Positions 15,101 to 23,527 of a DNA stretch of 37,824 bases are shown piece by piece. The notes under the pieces are model-generated. The model made no database searches. It had not been told where the DNA came from and worked only from the letters and a program-made list of their open reading frames with translations. The stretch is from a virus: IMG/VR virus record IMGVR_UViG_3300049841_000065, positions 1 to 37,824 of that record. One strand, 5' to 3'. Within the stretch, counting starts at the first letter, position 1. Every line of letters starts with the position of its first letter. Position numbers and translations under genes: made by a program.

Positions 15101-16977
15101 TCATCCACCGCGCCCGCCTGGCCGCGGCCCTTGCCGTCTATCGTGCCGTCCTGGCGGAAAAAGCCCTTTATCTTCAGGTGGACATTGTCAATTATGGTCA
15201 GGGTCCGGCCAAACGGGTTGGCCAGGTTGCCGTCAAAATAGAATTCCGCCGCCGCGTTGTTAGCATCTGCGTGCCCGATCAGCGTGGCGTCCGCCTGGAT
15301 AACGTATTCGCTGCCCACCAGCGTGAGGGTCAGCACGCTGGCCAGGTTGGTGCCGCGGCCGGTGTAAAACGCCGTGGGCAGCTGGTAGCCGATGACAGGC
15401 GCGAGACTGCGGCCCGAACCGGTGGAGCCGATTAGGTCCAGGTCCAGTTCGCCGCTGGTGTGGTCAATGCTCACGGACTGGACCATAAAGGCGCGGTCCA
15501 GCGTGCTGCCGGCGTCCGCCATGTACTCGCGGTTACCGGAATATTTCACGCGCACCACGTCCGCCACTTCGATGGCGTTTAGGCTGGGCAGCGCGCGCAC
15601 CCGCAGTTTGACCGGTGGCGTGGCGTAGGCGTCCAGGATGCGCGCGGCCGCTTTGCGCAGCACACCATCCGTATGCCGGGAGCCGTGCAGGCCCCTGAAA
15701 TTCAGAGTTTTTAGCGGCGCCGCTTTGTGAACGCTAATGCTTTGGGCGTCCACATAAACGGTGGTGCGCTGGGCTTCCTTATCTAGGTAGCTCCAATTGA
15801 TGGCCACCCCGTTGGCCAGTTCGGTGTAGGCGTGTTCCAGCGGGCCCACTTCTACCAGGCCGTCCTGGTCCAGGGTCAGCACGCTGGCCGATGACGCGAG
15901 CGTGCGCGACATGCGCCGCAGGCCCATTGCACCGTCCGCATAAATGGGCATGAACACGCCCAGGGCCAACAGGATTTCCTTTTCAATAAAGGCTTTGCCG
16001 TCGGTTTTTGTTAGCCCATTGAATCGGAATATAACCGCGTCAGTCTCCGCTGTGGTTTTCCACAGGTCGGAGAATGACAGGAAGTCGGCGGAGCGCACAA
16101 ACCCGGTGGCAATGCCCAGGTGCCATTTGGTGGGCAGCACGTTGGCGGACCCGTACAGGATGCCCGTTAGCAGGGCATAGGCCAGCTTGATGGCCGGTTC
16201 CTCTAAGTAAACCTGTTCGGTGATTTTCTCGCGCCGGTCGGTGGGCAGCGTGGTGTCCACCGTGTAGGCCGCCGCGATGGTGCCCAGGGCGCCGCGGCTG
16301 CAGCCGGTAAATGCGGTAGAAGTCTTGCCGGTGTAGCGCACCACTTCATTTTTGATTTTGAAATAGCCCACGGTGCTGCTGGGCGCATCCGAATAATAGG
16401 AACCGTGCGCCATCAGTTCAAAGGCTGCCGTGGATACCACATTGAAGGTGGCGTCTGTCGCGCTGACTGCCGCCGTTAGGTTTGTTAGCGCCAGGTCAAA
16501 TATATCCTTACGCGCGTAGCGGGTCACGTCCTCGGTTTTGAAACTGAAAACCCCGTTGTCAAAGGTATCGCCGGCGCTCAAAATTTGGGTTTGCTGCAAC
16601 ACGAATTGCGCAAAAACCGGCGCCGTGGTTTCGGGCTTATAGCCCAGCCAATACTTGACCACCTGCAGGCGCGGACCGGTGCCGGCGTTCAGCCGGCTGC
16701 GCAGCGCGTTGGTGATGCCCAGGGATTTGTCCACCGCGGAAAACTCACCGCTGCCAATTTCGCTGCGCCCCTGGTCAGGGAATACGCGCTGGCTTTGCGC
16801 GGAGAAAGTCTGCAGCACTTCATTGACCACGGTGGCGCCGCCGCCCGGCAGGCCCGTGATATCACTATGGGACGTTAGGAAAATGGAGCCGGACGCATAA
16901 ACGATTTCGACCACGTACCGCGGGTTTTTGTACTTGCCGCGATTGGTGGTGCTAAACGGTTCGGGGTCGGCTCTCAC
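12100..16977 (-). CDS. Tail-tip / central fibre protein (host-specificity role)
   Basis: 1625 aa, the largest gene. The first ~520 residues look like a tail-hub part, with repeated beta elements. The remainder has glycine-rich stretches (GAGAGGGPGTLQ), a fibronectin-like segment (VPPAPTALTTEGW...IRVTL), and several jelly-roll-like carbohydrate-binding stretches (ITARVRRTAAGGAALCYVG). It follows tape measure and a distal tail protein, the position of lambda gpJ. It should form the tail tip and recognise the host. The GTG start overlaps the upstream stop (GTGA). Confidence 0.75.
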   Translation of the reverse strand: MRADPEPFSTTNRGKYKNPRYVVEIVYASGSIFLTSHSDITGLPGGGATVVNEVLQTFSAQSQRVFPDQGRSEIGSGEFSAVDKSLGITNALRSRLNAGTGPRLQVVKYWLGYKPETTAPVFAQFVLQQTQILSAGDTFDNGVFSFKTEDVTRYARKDIFDLALTNLTAAVSATDATFNVVSTAAFELMAHGSYYSDAPSSTVGYFKIKNEVVRYTGKTSTAFTGCSRGALGTIAAAYTVDTTLPTDRREKITEQVYLEEPAIKLAYALLTGILYGSANVLPTKWHLGIATGFVRSADFLSFSDLWKTTAETDAVIFRFNGLTKTDGKAFIEKEILLALGVFMPIYADGAMGLRRMSRTLASSASVLTLDQDGLVEVGPLEHAYTELANGVAINWSYLDKEAQRTTVYVDAQSISVHKAAPLKTLNFRGLHGSRHTDGVLRKAAARILDAYATPPVKLRVRALPSLNAIEVADVVRVKYSGNREYMADAGSTLDRAFMVQSVSIDHTSGELDLDLIGSTGSGRSLAPVIGYQLPTAFYTGRGTNLASVLTLTLVGSEYVIQADATLIGHADANNAAAEFYFDGNLANPFGRTLTIIDNVHLKIKGFFRQDGTIDGKGRGQAGAVDDGTGYTGDPYWTGTHAAGLAGYVGNTRGMDGLHIYQRSGNPVLQTLAPQLTQGKYQSAPVLELTYDTVNNVIKGLPTDLRGTSGGQGGKVLYQGAWRVAGGSGGASGAGLIITCRGLSLGASALIDLSGNDGSLPSSYGYDGKTYWPGAGAGGGPGTLQVLLDGDGISYPTLTGTFRAKVGTVPLPTSPAIQTFMPNTNYGRRNQNEQPFGGYLDPRLVSNIDLSYAALCVQYTPGVETVVTDAVDVPPAPTALTTEGWPSAIRVTLTQPQVDTWDLTEIWMASTNDRSLAAKMVSARVTEATIDVPANNTRYFWARNVLDGVVSDWYPLGSTSGVTGLAVAGDGVRLAASSGMRVIGNTAERTAGTPAWDQQVYSSDGFAGGCFVSFRAAQTNAAIMVGLNQDPTTDASYTSLDFAWFLTASGLLEIWESNVAVLTTGLSYSATSTLLEVRYDGAFVRYYKDGIVLRATYAPGKKFFLDSSFYHQNAKITDLQFLPLTGESSALPETVVFLDTFEHQSWQSFYADVGSGAGYAVTYPTDGQLGGRVLQAAGGQVWFEHGANIPFDPNATYRITARVRRTAAGGAALCYVGVAGVGSDGVTMINEAGANNHGSQHYNCLRGFDLSAVALNTWVDAVGYFKGNGTSGFGASVDYPLPTPLYTGVKYFRPLLILNYNNGTGTQQIDYIKIERLINADAADNSDQNRITPDAEFMRSTTKGAFWDWGDSGGTGAGTATLKATGGVIGGVLELVLGGKGWVVVPRRYPNARPMLTGERVRVRLRARRTTAITWSVGGGAYQFSIGVGLMSATQVPTVGWSGVGWLQDNDGSNWITDPATWPINQWQEFSMEGVLQNNPKSSSQLPYLAYDLTVGFAAAGDSGTIEIDTFEVVAAPKAQDIISQVVFTTSQNLTRNISNGKLTDYNSASPGTFTVQTDANGGHKPGDVMLVRQLGTGALSIAAAGGVTIRSPVGQTGTRTLTGQYARAGLIYETTNTWSLDGSLT

Positions 16978-17396
16978 GCTTCCGCCAGGCTAAACGATAT
17001 TTTGAAATAGTCGGCGCTGCCGCCGCTGCCCTTCATCACTTCGCGCTGCAGGGTGTAGCCGTCACTGGTGAGCCTGGCGCTAAAGGTGGCGCCAGGCACG
17101 GCCACGGTGCCGTAAGGGTCAAAGGTAAAGGTGGCATCCTCGCAGGACTCCAAAAACTCGCGCACCTGGTCCAGCTGCGTGCCGGTCACGGGCGCCAGGA
17201 TCAAATCGAACGTGCGGCGGTTTCCGAAACGGATGATTTCGGCGTTTTTCTTGCTGATAGGCTCCACGGTCCGGCGCAGGGTTTCCACCTTTTCTGTTAG
17301 GCCGTCCTTGATGGTCGGCAGGTCCATGCTGTAAACGGTGGTGGCGGTGTGGCCGCTGGCCAGCTTGCGCTGCGCTGTGTAGGTAACTGCTGTCAT
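16974..17396 (-). CDS. Distal/minor tail protein
   Basis: 140 aa, beta-rich, with the motif FGNRRTFDLILAPVTGTQLDQVREFLESC and FTFDPYG. It lies between tape measure and the tail-tip protein, where lambda gpM or distal tail proteins occur. The family is not certain. ATG 17396 follows the C-TAA-C stop of the tape measure gene. Confidence 0.65.
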   Translation of the reverse strand: MTAVTYTAQRKLASGHTATTVYSMDLPTIKDGLTEKVETLRRTVEPISKKNAEIIRFGNRRTFDLILAPVTGTQLDQVREFLESCEDATFTFDPYGTVAVPGATFSARLTSDGYTLQREVMKGSGGSADYFKISFSLAEA

Positions 17397-17400
17397 TGTG

Positions 17401-19146
17401 TTAGCCGCCTGCGGGCACTAGCTCGCGGCCCTGTCGGCTGGTGCTGCTGATAATGACCACGTCCCTGTTTTGGATTTCATCGCTAATCAAGTCCGCGAAC
17501 ACGCGCCCGGAGCCGTCCGTTAGCGTGCCGCGCACCGTTACTTCAGTAATGCGCTGCGTGGCCTGGGCCTGCTCGCGCGTGGCAATGCTGCCGGCCGCGG
17601 ACTCACCCCCACCGCCGGCGCCGCCGCCCACGGACGTGGACCCAATATTGGCCTGCTTGATACGCGCGATTAGCGATGCGCCTTGCGCCAGGACTTTGGC
17701 GACCGCCGCCAGGTTGGCAGGGAATGGCAGCCGCAATGCCTCGGTGGCGCCCACCGCGACATTGATTAGGCCCACGGCAATGGCCACCTTTTTGTTTTGG
17801 CCAAAAAGGGCGGTGGCAATGCTAATGGCACTGGCCGCCAGGTCATATTTCAAATCTTTGAGGGTTTCGTTTTTGAATTCCTCAAAATCTATTTCCTCAA
17901 TCCCGTAGGCGCGGCGCACGTCAGACAGCAGTGATTCCGCAGCTGTCTGCACCTGGATTTTTTCCTCGCTGTGGGCTTTCAGCTGTTCCAGCAGCACGTC
18001 CAGGTGTTCCTGGTTGATTTGTTCCAGCACCGCGTTTTCATCCACGGCCAGGGTAATCTGGTCGGGCCCTTTATCCGTTGCGGCCCGCTGTTCGGCGGAC
18101 GTGGGGATGCGCTTGGCGGTCGGGTCGGTGATGGTTCCGAACCCTGGTGCCAGGCCCGCGGCCAGGGTGTCAATGGCGGGCTGCAGAAACCTGGGCGTTA
18201 GGGCGGTGCCCACGCCCAGGATGGCGTCCAGGCGGCCCTTGAGCTTGTCCGCTTCCGCCACCAGTTCGCGCCAATGCTCGCGCCCTTTTTCGAAAAACGA
18301 GTTTTCGAAGTCCTTAGCCTGGGCGTTCAAATCTTCAATGCGTTTTGACAGGTCCACCACTTCATTGCCGCCGCCGCCCATGAGGATACGCAGGCCGCCG
18401 AAAAACTCGGTCAGCTTGTTAGCCACTTCGGTGATGGCAGGACCCGCCAGCGCCAGGATTTCGGAGCCCAGGTTCTTGGCGGCCACGGCCGTGGTGTCTA
18501 GGCTGTCGCCCATCGCATCCAGGGTATCCAGGGTTTGCTTGCCCAGCGGGCCGCCGATTTTATCCAGCGCCAGGCCGGCCTGCTCGTAACCGGTCGCCGC
18601 CTGCAGAATGATGGGCAGCTGTGAGGCAAAAGACTTGCCTAACAGATCAGTCCCCACGGACACCTGGCGCGCCTTGTCACTCATGTTGGCAAGGGCCTGG
18701 GATATGGTTTCGAATTGCTGGTCCGGCGTCAGCGCCCGAATTTCGCTAATACTCAGGCCCAGGGATTTGAATGCCGCCACCTGTTTGGCCGTTCCTTCCT
18801 CAGCGTCAATCAGGGCCTTTTGCATCTTGCCGATGGCCGCGGCCGTGGCTTCAATGTCCAGGCCCGCCAGCGCCGCGCCCAGCTGCATTTTTTCCAGCAC
18901 GTCGGTGGCAATGCCAGTCCGCTGCGCCAGGTTTTCCACAGCTTCGGCGTTGTCCAGCAGGGCCTTGGAAAAGTCCAGGACCTTGTCCACCACAAACACG
19001 CTGGCAATGACTTTGCCAAAGTCGCGCAGGCCGGTTTCGACACTGGCCACCTTGCCCTGGAAGGCTTCCAGCTGCGCATTGACCTGGCGGAATTTGGCTG
19101 TCAGGCCGTCATCAGTCGCGCCGAATCTTAGGGCTACGTCCGACAC
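17401..19146 (-). CDS. Tape measure protein
   Basis: 581 aa, largely helical with phage tape-measure features: heptad stretches, a hydrophobic segment near residues 430-480 (AASAISIATALFG, VAIAVGLINVAVGA), and glycine-rich linker GGGAGGGGE. At about 1.5 angstrom per residue the tail would be near 87 nm, short for a siphovirus (estimate from a general rule). GTG 19146 has AAGG upstream and overlaps the chaperone extension by 35 nt. Confidence 0.8.
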   Translation of the reverse strand: MSDVALRFGATDDGLTAKFRQVNAQLEAFQGKVASVETGLRDFGKVIASVFVVDKVLDFSKALLDNAEAVENLAQRTGIATDVLEKMQLGAALAGLDIEATAAAIGKMQKALIDAEEGTAKQVAAFKSLGLSISEIRALTPDQQFETISQALANMSDKARQVSVGTDLLGKSFASQLPIILQAATGYEQAGLALDKIGGPLGKQTLDTLDAMGDSLDTTAVAAKNLGSEILALAGPAITEVANKLTEFFGGLRILMGGGGNEVVDLSKRIEDLNAQAKDFENSFFEKGREHWRELVAEADKLKGRLDAILGVGTALTPRFLQPAIDTLAAGLAPGFGTITDPTAKRIPTSAEQRAATDKGPDQITLAVDENAVLEQINQEHLDVLLEQLKAHSEEKIQVQTAAESLLSDVRRAYGIEEIDFEEFKNETLKDLKYDLAASAISIATALFGQNKKVAIAVGLINVAVGATEALRLPFPANLAAVAKVLAQGASLIARIKQANIGSTSVGGGAGGGGESAAGSIATREQAQATQRITEVTVRGTLTDGSGRVFADLISDEIQNRDVVIISSTSRQGRELVPAGG

Positions 19147-19797
19147 GTTTAGCCTTGCGCCGCGCGCGAGTTACGAAAAGGGCTTCCGGGCGTTTCCATT
19201 TCAGTTGTTCCTGCGTCCGATAGTGTGACCGTTCTTTTTTCGTCAGCTGCCAATCCAGCAGCGCCGCGATGCGTGACTGGACCCAGTCCCACCACATGAA
19301 CCCGAAAGGCTCCACGCGCTCGTAGGCTTTCCAGCCCACAAATTCATCCGCCGTCATGCCATCCAGCATTTGGCGGATGGACGCATAGCCCAAATGACTG
19401 GCCAGCCTGTAAGCAAACCTCACGTCCGGCTGGCTTAGGATTTTTTTTCGGCGTTCTCAACCCCGCGCTTTAGCAGGTCGCCCAGGCCCGTGACCCGCAG
19501 GCAGGCTTCCATGATTTCCACCTGCGCCTTGGCTTCCAGGCGCTGGATGGCCTGCACACCCTCGGTGTAATCCGGGAACAGCAGCGCGCCGCTTTCATCC
19601 TTGCACAGCACCAGCGGGACCACCATTGATTCGTCCAGGGTTTTGGCGCCGGCCCGCTGCAGCCCAACCAGCAGCTGCTGCAGCAGCATGTAGTCCGTGG
19701 CCGATGGCTCACGAAAAAACATTTCGGCGCCGTCCGCCATGATGACCTTGTGGACCGTGACCCGGTGCCGTTCAAACCAATCAGCGGGCGCGTTCAT
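19112..19797 (-). CDS. Frameshifted tail assembly chaperone (gpGT-like fusion)
   Basis: A run of eight A on the minus strand (19448-19441) supplies A-AAA-AAA in the zero frame a few codons before the stop of the upstream chaperone. A -1 slip there reads ...K-K-I-L-S-Q-P-D-V-R-F and enters the 19423-19112 frame. That frame's AYRLASHLGYASIRQML and EFVGWKAYERVEPFG match DUF4035-type gpT proteins. The extension has no ribosome site of its own. This is the conserved lambda-type arrangement in which both forms are needed to assemble the tail. Confidence 0.85.
19435..19797 (-). CDS. Tail assembly chaperone (gpG-like, unshifted form)
   Basis: 120 aa. It carries the pattern expected of chaperones that hold the tape measure: VHKVIMADGAEMFFREPSA at the N-terminus and a helical C-terminus ending KRGVENAEKKS. 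The stop TAA (19435-19437) lies just after the slippery run. ATGA overlap with the tail tube gene. Confidence 0.75.
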   Translation of the reverse strand: MNAPADWFERHRVTVHKVIMADGAEMFFREPSATDYMLLQQLLVGLQRAGAKTLDESMVVPLVLCKDESGALLFPDYTEGVQAIQRLEAKAQVEIMEACLRVTGLGDLLKRGVENAEKKS

Positions 19798-20243
19798 CGG
19801 GTGATGGTCACCGACCCGTCAACCACGATTTCAAAATCGTAGGTCTGCCGGCCGCGGTTCGTCACTTCGCCTTCCGCGAATTTGTTGACGTAGCCCACAA
19901 AGTCCCGCTGTTCCAGCGAAGGGTCATTGTTGATAATGCGCCAGTTCCGGCGCGTGCCACCGGTGGCAAAACTGTCGTTTTCCATGCTGTCCTGCACGGT
20001 GTCGCCCCAGGCGCGCACCAGCTTGCCGGACAGGTTCGACCAGGTGACCGGGCCCACCAGCTTTTTGCTGGCGACCTGGTCCAGGACAAAGTATTCGTCC
20101 ACTTCGCGGCTGGCGCCCGGTGGCGTCAGGCTTTCAATGTCCACCACATCGGTGAACGTATCGGCGCCAGGCGCCGGCAAGGATGAACCGGTGGCCGTGC
20201 CGCGCTGCAGCTTATAGCCCTGGCCTGTGGTGTTAGTCGTCAT
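19794..20243 (-). CDS. Major tail tube protein
   Basis: 149 aa. Beta-rich tube pattern, with GYKLQRGTATG at the start, WSNLSGKLVRAWGD and the DFVGYVNKFAEGEV core, and a final hydrophobic strand. The position just before the chaperones is diagnostic of the lambda gpV-type tube gene. GAGGG precedes ATG 20243, and CTAAC flanks the start on both sides. Confidence 0.75.
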   Translation of the reverse strand: MTTNTTGQGYKLQRGTATGSSLPAPGADTFTDVVDIESLTPPGASREVDEYFVLDQVASKKLVGPVTWSNLSGKLVRAWGDTVQDSMENDSFATGGTRRNWRIINNDPSLEQRDFVGYVNKFAEGEVTNRGRQTYDFEIVVDGSVTITR

Positions 20244-20293
20244 TTGTTAGCCCTCGCAATAGATGCCGCCGCGCGGCTGGTTGGTTCTCAAAC

Positions 20294-20731
20294 TCAAACG
20301 GCCACGGACGGGTTGCCCGCCGCGGTCAGATACCGCAGGGAAAACTCCAACCGCATCCGCAAAATAGTGACCTGGCCCGCGCCCGTTTCGCTGCGGTCAA
20401 GGGTGTATGCAATCAGCGTGGACTCGATGACCAGGCCGCCCATTGTGTTGTCCACCAGGGCCGCTTCCACGCGCGCTGCGATTTCCTCAGCGCGTTCCAA
20501 CACGTCCGCGCGGTCCGCCGTCAGCAGGTCCACGAAACATTCCAGGACCCGTTCCTGCTTGCCGGCCGTGGTGATCTTCGCCACGTTTTCATTGCCCAGC
20601 CACACATGGGCCCAGGGCAAGTCGGCCTCATCCACGGACTGCGGAAAATCTAGCGTCAGGTGGTCCTGCAGGCCGTCAATGGCCGCCAGCTTCACGGCCA
20701 GCCAGGCGCGAATTTGTCCGCGGACATGCAC
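20294..20731 (-). CDS. Tail terminator / completion protein (gpU-like)
   Basis: 145 aa. An N-terminal RGQIRAWLAVKLAA helix and central WAHVWLGNENVAK strand are followed by a C-terminal beta pair. Size and order, between head-tail joining protein and tail tube, match tail terminators that cap the tube. GTG 20731 has GGAGA eight bases upstream and shares one base with the preceding TAG. Confidence 0.65.
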   Translation of the reverse strand: MHVRGQIRAWLAVKLAAIDGLQDHLTLDFPQSVDEADLPWAHVWLGNENVAKITTAGKQERVLECFVDLLTADRADVLERAEEIAARVEAALVDNTMGGLVIESTLIAYTLDRSETGAGQVTILRMRLEFSLRYLTAAGNPSVAV

Positions 20732-21024
20732 TAGATTTTCTCCAGGTCCAGCGTGGACATGCCGGTGCCGTCATGGGATAGCGCGGCGATGCGGAACGAG
20801 TCGGAACCGACCCGCACCACATCGCCGCGTTTTAATCCCAAGCACTCCACGCAGTCACTGGTCCGCACGGTCAATTGCGGACCCGCGGCCACCACTTCGG
20901 CGGTGTCAAAACTTAGCGACTCGCCCGCGTTGGCGAAAATGCCAAACAGGTCTCCCGCGTCCGTATTGACCAGCCCGCCAAAGGCGCACAAATAGCCCAG
21001 GCGGTCCGCTTCTGTTTCCAGCAT
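20731..21024 (-). CDS. Head-tail joining protein (gpFII-like)
   Basis: 97 aa with the small beta-barrel pattern of head-tail attachment proteins: LKRGDVVRVGSDSFRIAALSHDGTGMSTLDLEKI at the C-terminus (in segments) and a polar N-terminus. It would attach the tail to the filled head. The position agrees. Family by pattern only. Confidence 0.65.
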   Translation of the reverse strand: MLETEADRLGYLCAFGGLVNTDAGDLFGIFANAGESLSFDTAEVVAAGPQLTVRTSDCVECLGLKRGDVVRVGSDSFRIAALSHDGTGMSTLDLEKI

Positions 21025-21026
21025 GG

Positions 21027-21401
21027 TCAGGTTGTGGTCTTGTTCCGCGCCGCCAGGACGCCAGCCAGCAGCGCCGGGCCCGTGGTCACGGTGGCAACCA
21101 GGCGGACGTGGGAGCGAATCTTCCGCTTATCCACAATCAGCGCCACCGTTTGCCCGGCGGTGTTCAGCGATGCCGACGCGATCGCCGGCGACAAGTCCGC
21201 CGCACCGGTGCCGCTGCCGTCCGTGGCGTCCTGCAGTTTGAAAATGACGGACCCCGTGATGGCGCCCACATTGACCAGGAACAGCAGGTTGCCTTCCAAC
21301 CCGCTAACCGGAATCCACGGGCCATTGTTAGCACCCGCGGAAAATGATGTTGACCGCAGCGCCTCGGTGGGCGTGCAGGCAAATGCTTCATTGGCGAACA
21401 T
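21027..21401 (-). CDS. Head-associated protein, hypothetical
   Basis: 124 aa, beta-rich (LLFLVNVGAITGSVIFKLQDA) with a C-terminal helix. Placed directly after the capsid block, it could be a decoration or head-completion protein. No family recognised. ATG 21401 forms TAATG with the preceding stop. Confidence 0.55.
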   Translation of the reverse strand: MFANEAFACTPTEALRSTSFSAGANNGPWIPVSGLEGNLLFLVNVGAITGSVIFKLQDATDGSGTGAADLSPAIASASLNTAGQTVALIVDKRKIRSHVRLVATVTTGPALLAGVLAARNKTTT

Positions 21402-21625
21402 TACGTTTTCCCCTTCGCCTGCTTACCCTTCACCAGGTCGCCGGCTGTGTCAGTCGTTAGAACGCTAGAAGTCACGGGCGCCGATTCGGCGCCCGCTTCC
21501 TCAACCCGTTCCGCTTTGCCAGCATGGATAATTTCGCGCGCAAATCGCGCGTCAAAATCCGCCACCTGGCCCACTTCGTAGAGCTTTCCCCCCGCGAGAA
21601 AAGCCCGGACGGTTTTCACCTTCAT
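21401..21625 (-). CDS. Small head-region protein
   Basis: 74 aa. The first 40 residues (VRAFLAGGKLYEVGQVADF...) resemble a small fold common after phage capsid genes, with unknown function. The tail is K- and G-rich. AGGAAG precedes ATG 21625. Confidence 0.5.
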   Translation of the reverse strand: MKVKTVRAFLAGGKLYEVGQVADFDARFAREIIHAGKAERVEEAGAESAPVTSSVLTTDTAGDLVKGKQAKGKT

Positions 21626-21640
21626 GGGTTTGGCTTCCTA

Positions 21641-23527
21641 TCAGGTGATGCTGGACGAATACGACCAGGCGCCCGCGTAGCGCACGCCCACGTCGCAGGT
21701 GTACCAGCCGCGAACGGCCGTTAAACCGCGCGTGAAGTCGCTAAACGGGTTGGTCATCAGTTCCAGCACGCCCCATTCCCCGAGAACGACGGACGGCCAC
21801 CAGCCAAACAGCGCAGTGGCCGATAACATTTGCGCACTGGACAGCGCCGGCAGGTCGAACATGCTGCCCTCCAACATGTTGCCCTTCCACAGCCGCGTGG
21901 TGCCGGTGCTGGGCAGTTCAGGCCGCTGCATCAGCAGTTCCGCCACCGCCGGCGTGGTCACGTAGCCGCAGCCCGGGTAAAGGGCATTGGCCGCCGCCAC
22001 GTCGCCCTGGGCGTTCAAAATGCCAGGCGCCGCCAGGGAAGTACCGGTAAAGGCACCGATGCCGCCCGTGTTGACAATGCCCGTGGGCTGCCCCGAGGCG
22101 CCCGAACCGCGCAGGATACCCACGTCAACCGCCAGGGCAATGTCGCGCGCGATGGATGACAGCACCAGCTGTTCCGCATCCGGCGATGACTGCTGCAGCA
22201 GCTGGTGGGAAAGTTCCGTCAGCGCCGCCACGTTTTTGGGCGCCAGCGCCAGCTGCGCGATGGTCGGCTGGCTTTCGGTGATTTGCGTATTTTCATCCGT
22301 CAGCCAGTAGGCCGTATTGCCCGCCGTCATCTTCGGAATGGTCACGTTACCCTGCAGGCCGGCCAGGCGTGTCACGCCCATGCGCAGGCCCACCGACGTG
22401 TTGCGCAGCAGTTCGATGAAACTGCCCGGCGCGTTGTCGGTTTGCGTTAGGTAATTCGAACCCGACACGCCCGCCACCGTCATGTCACGCTGCTGGGTGC
22501 GCAGCATATCCCGCATCATCACATCCAGCGGCACAAAGAAACTGGTGGACGATTTCGGCACCTGGTTAAGGCGCTTGGAAATTTCCTTGTTAGCTTCCAG
22601 TTCCAGGCCGGCCTTGGTCCAGTCCTTACTGGCCGCCGCACGCAAGGCGCGCATCATCGAATAGCGGCGCACTTCGGTGGCGCCCATATCCAGGAAGGTT
22701 GCCGCCTGCGGGTTGTTTTTGCCGCGCTCCTGCATCACCTGCAGCAGTTCGGCCGCCACCGTGGTCAAGTCTGACCCGTTGGTGATCCACCGCTGCGCGT
22801 GCCGTTCGTCCAGGCTGTTAGCCCGGCACAGGTTGAGAATGGCCGCTTTGCGCGCCTTCTCAAAGTCCACCGCGCTGCTGGCTTCCGCTTCCGAACGGGC
22901 CACCAGGTTGGTGGGATTTTCGGCGCCATTGCCCGCCGTGGCATTTGTTGCTTCCGTCATTTGTCGCACTCCATCGGCAGGAATTGCCGTTTTACAATCG
23001 TCCGCCGCGCGCACCATGCGCACGGGCAGTTCATCACCTAATCCGCGGCCGATGCCCACGGATTCATCCGCAGGAATCGACACCAGGCTGGCTTCCAGCG
23101 GTTCCCAATCGGTGGCCGTAAAGGTCGCCGTTTTGGTGTTTTCCTCTATCGTGTGCAGCCGGTACTGGATGGACACATTGCGCAGGCCACCTTCCACCAT
23201 CGCCTGGATTTCCTGCGCGCGCGCGGTGGCAAAAAAGTGGGCGTCCACAATCAAACGCCCCTTAGTGACACGCGCACCATCTACCATGCCTATCGGGTCG
23301 TCAGAATTGTGGTTAAACAGCATGGGCGCGGCGCCACTGTTCATGCGCCCGAGGCGCACCGCGCCAGGGTCATGGCTCAGCACTTCGCTGCCGAAATACC
23401 GTTCCACCGGCGTTTCACTGCTGGCGGAAAATGTTAGGCGCGTGAGGCCGTCCGCTTCCTTTCGGATTTGGAACCCTTCCAGCGCCAGGCTGCGCGTGAG
23501 TTTGCCCGCTTTAATTTCGTTAGCCAT
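21641..23527 (-). CDS. Fused prohead protease and major capsid protein
   Basis: 628 aa. Residues about 1-170 are a HK97-type (U35) prohead protease with H73 in LFNHN, S119 in NVSIQY and E145 in EPLEAS, the likely catalytic set. A helical linker (about 190-330) leads to a HK97-fold capsid protein (LQGNVTIPKM, AYWLTDEN, FTGTSL). It should mature by self-cleavage in the prohead. ATG 23527 has GGGAAG upstream and overlaps the portal stop. The longer frame to 23767 is a shadow of the portal gene. Confidence 0.85.
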   Translation of the reverse strand: MANEIKAGKLTRSLALEGFQIRKEADGLTRLTFSASSETPVERYFGSEVLSHDPGAVRLGRMNSGAAPMLFNHNSDDPIGMVDGARVTKGRLIVDAHFFATARAQEIQAMVEGGLRNVSIQYRLHTIEENTKTATFTATDWEPLEASLVSIPADESVGIGRGLGDELPVRMVRAADDCKTAIPADGVRQMTEATNATAGNGAENPTNLVARSEAEASSAVDFEKARKAAILNLCRANSLDERHAQRWITNGSDLTTVAAELLQVMQERGKNNPQAATFLDMGATEVRRYSMMRALRAAASKDWTKAGLELEANKEISKRLNQVPKSSTSFFVPLDVMMRDMLRTQQRDMTVAGVSGSNYLTQTDNAPGSFIELLRNTSVGLRMGVTRLAGLQGNVTIPKMTAGNTAYWLTDENTQITESQPTIAQLALAPKNVAALTELSHQLLQQSSPDAEQLVLSSIARDIALAVDVGILRGSGASGQPTGIVNTGGIGAFTGTSLAAPGILNAQGDVAAANALYPGCGYVTTPAVAELLMQRPELPSTGTTRLWKGNMLEGSMFDLPALSSAQMLSATALFGWWPSVVLGEWGVLELMTNPFSDFTRGLTAVRGWYTCDVGVRYAGAWSYSSSIT

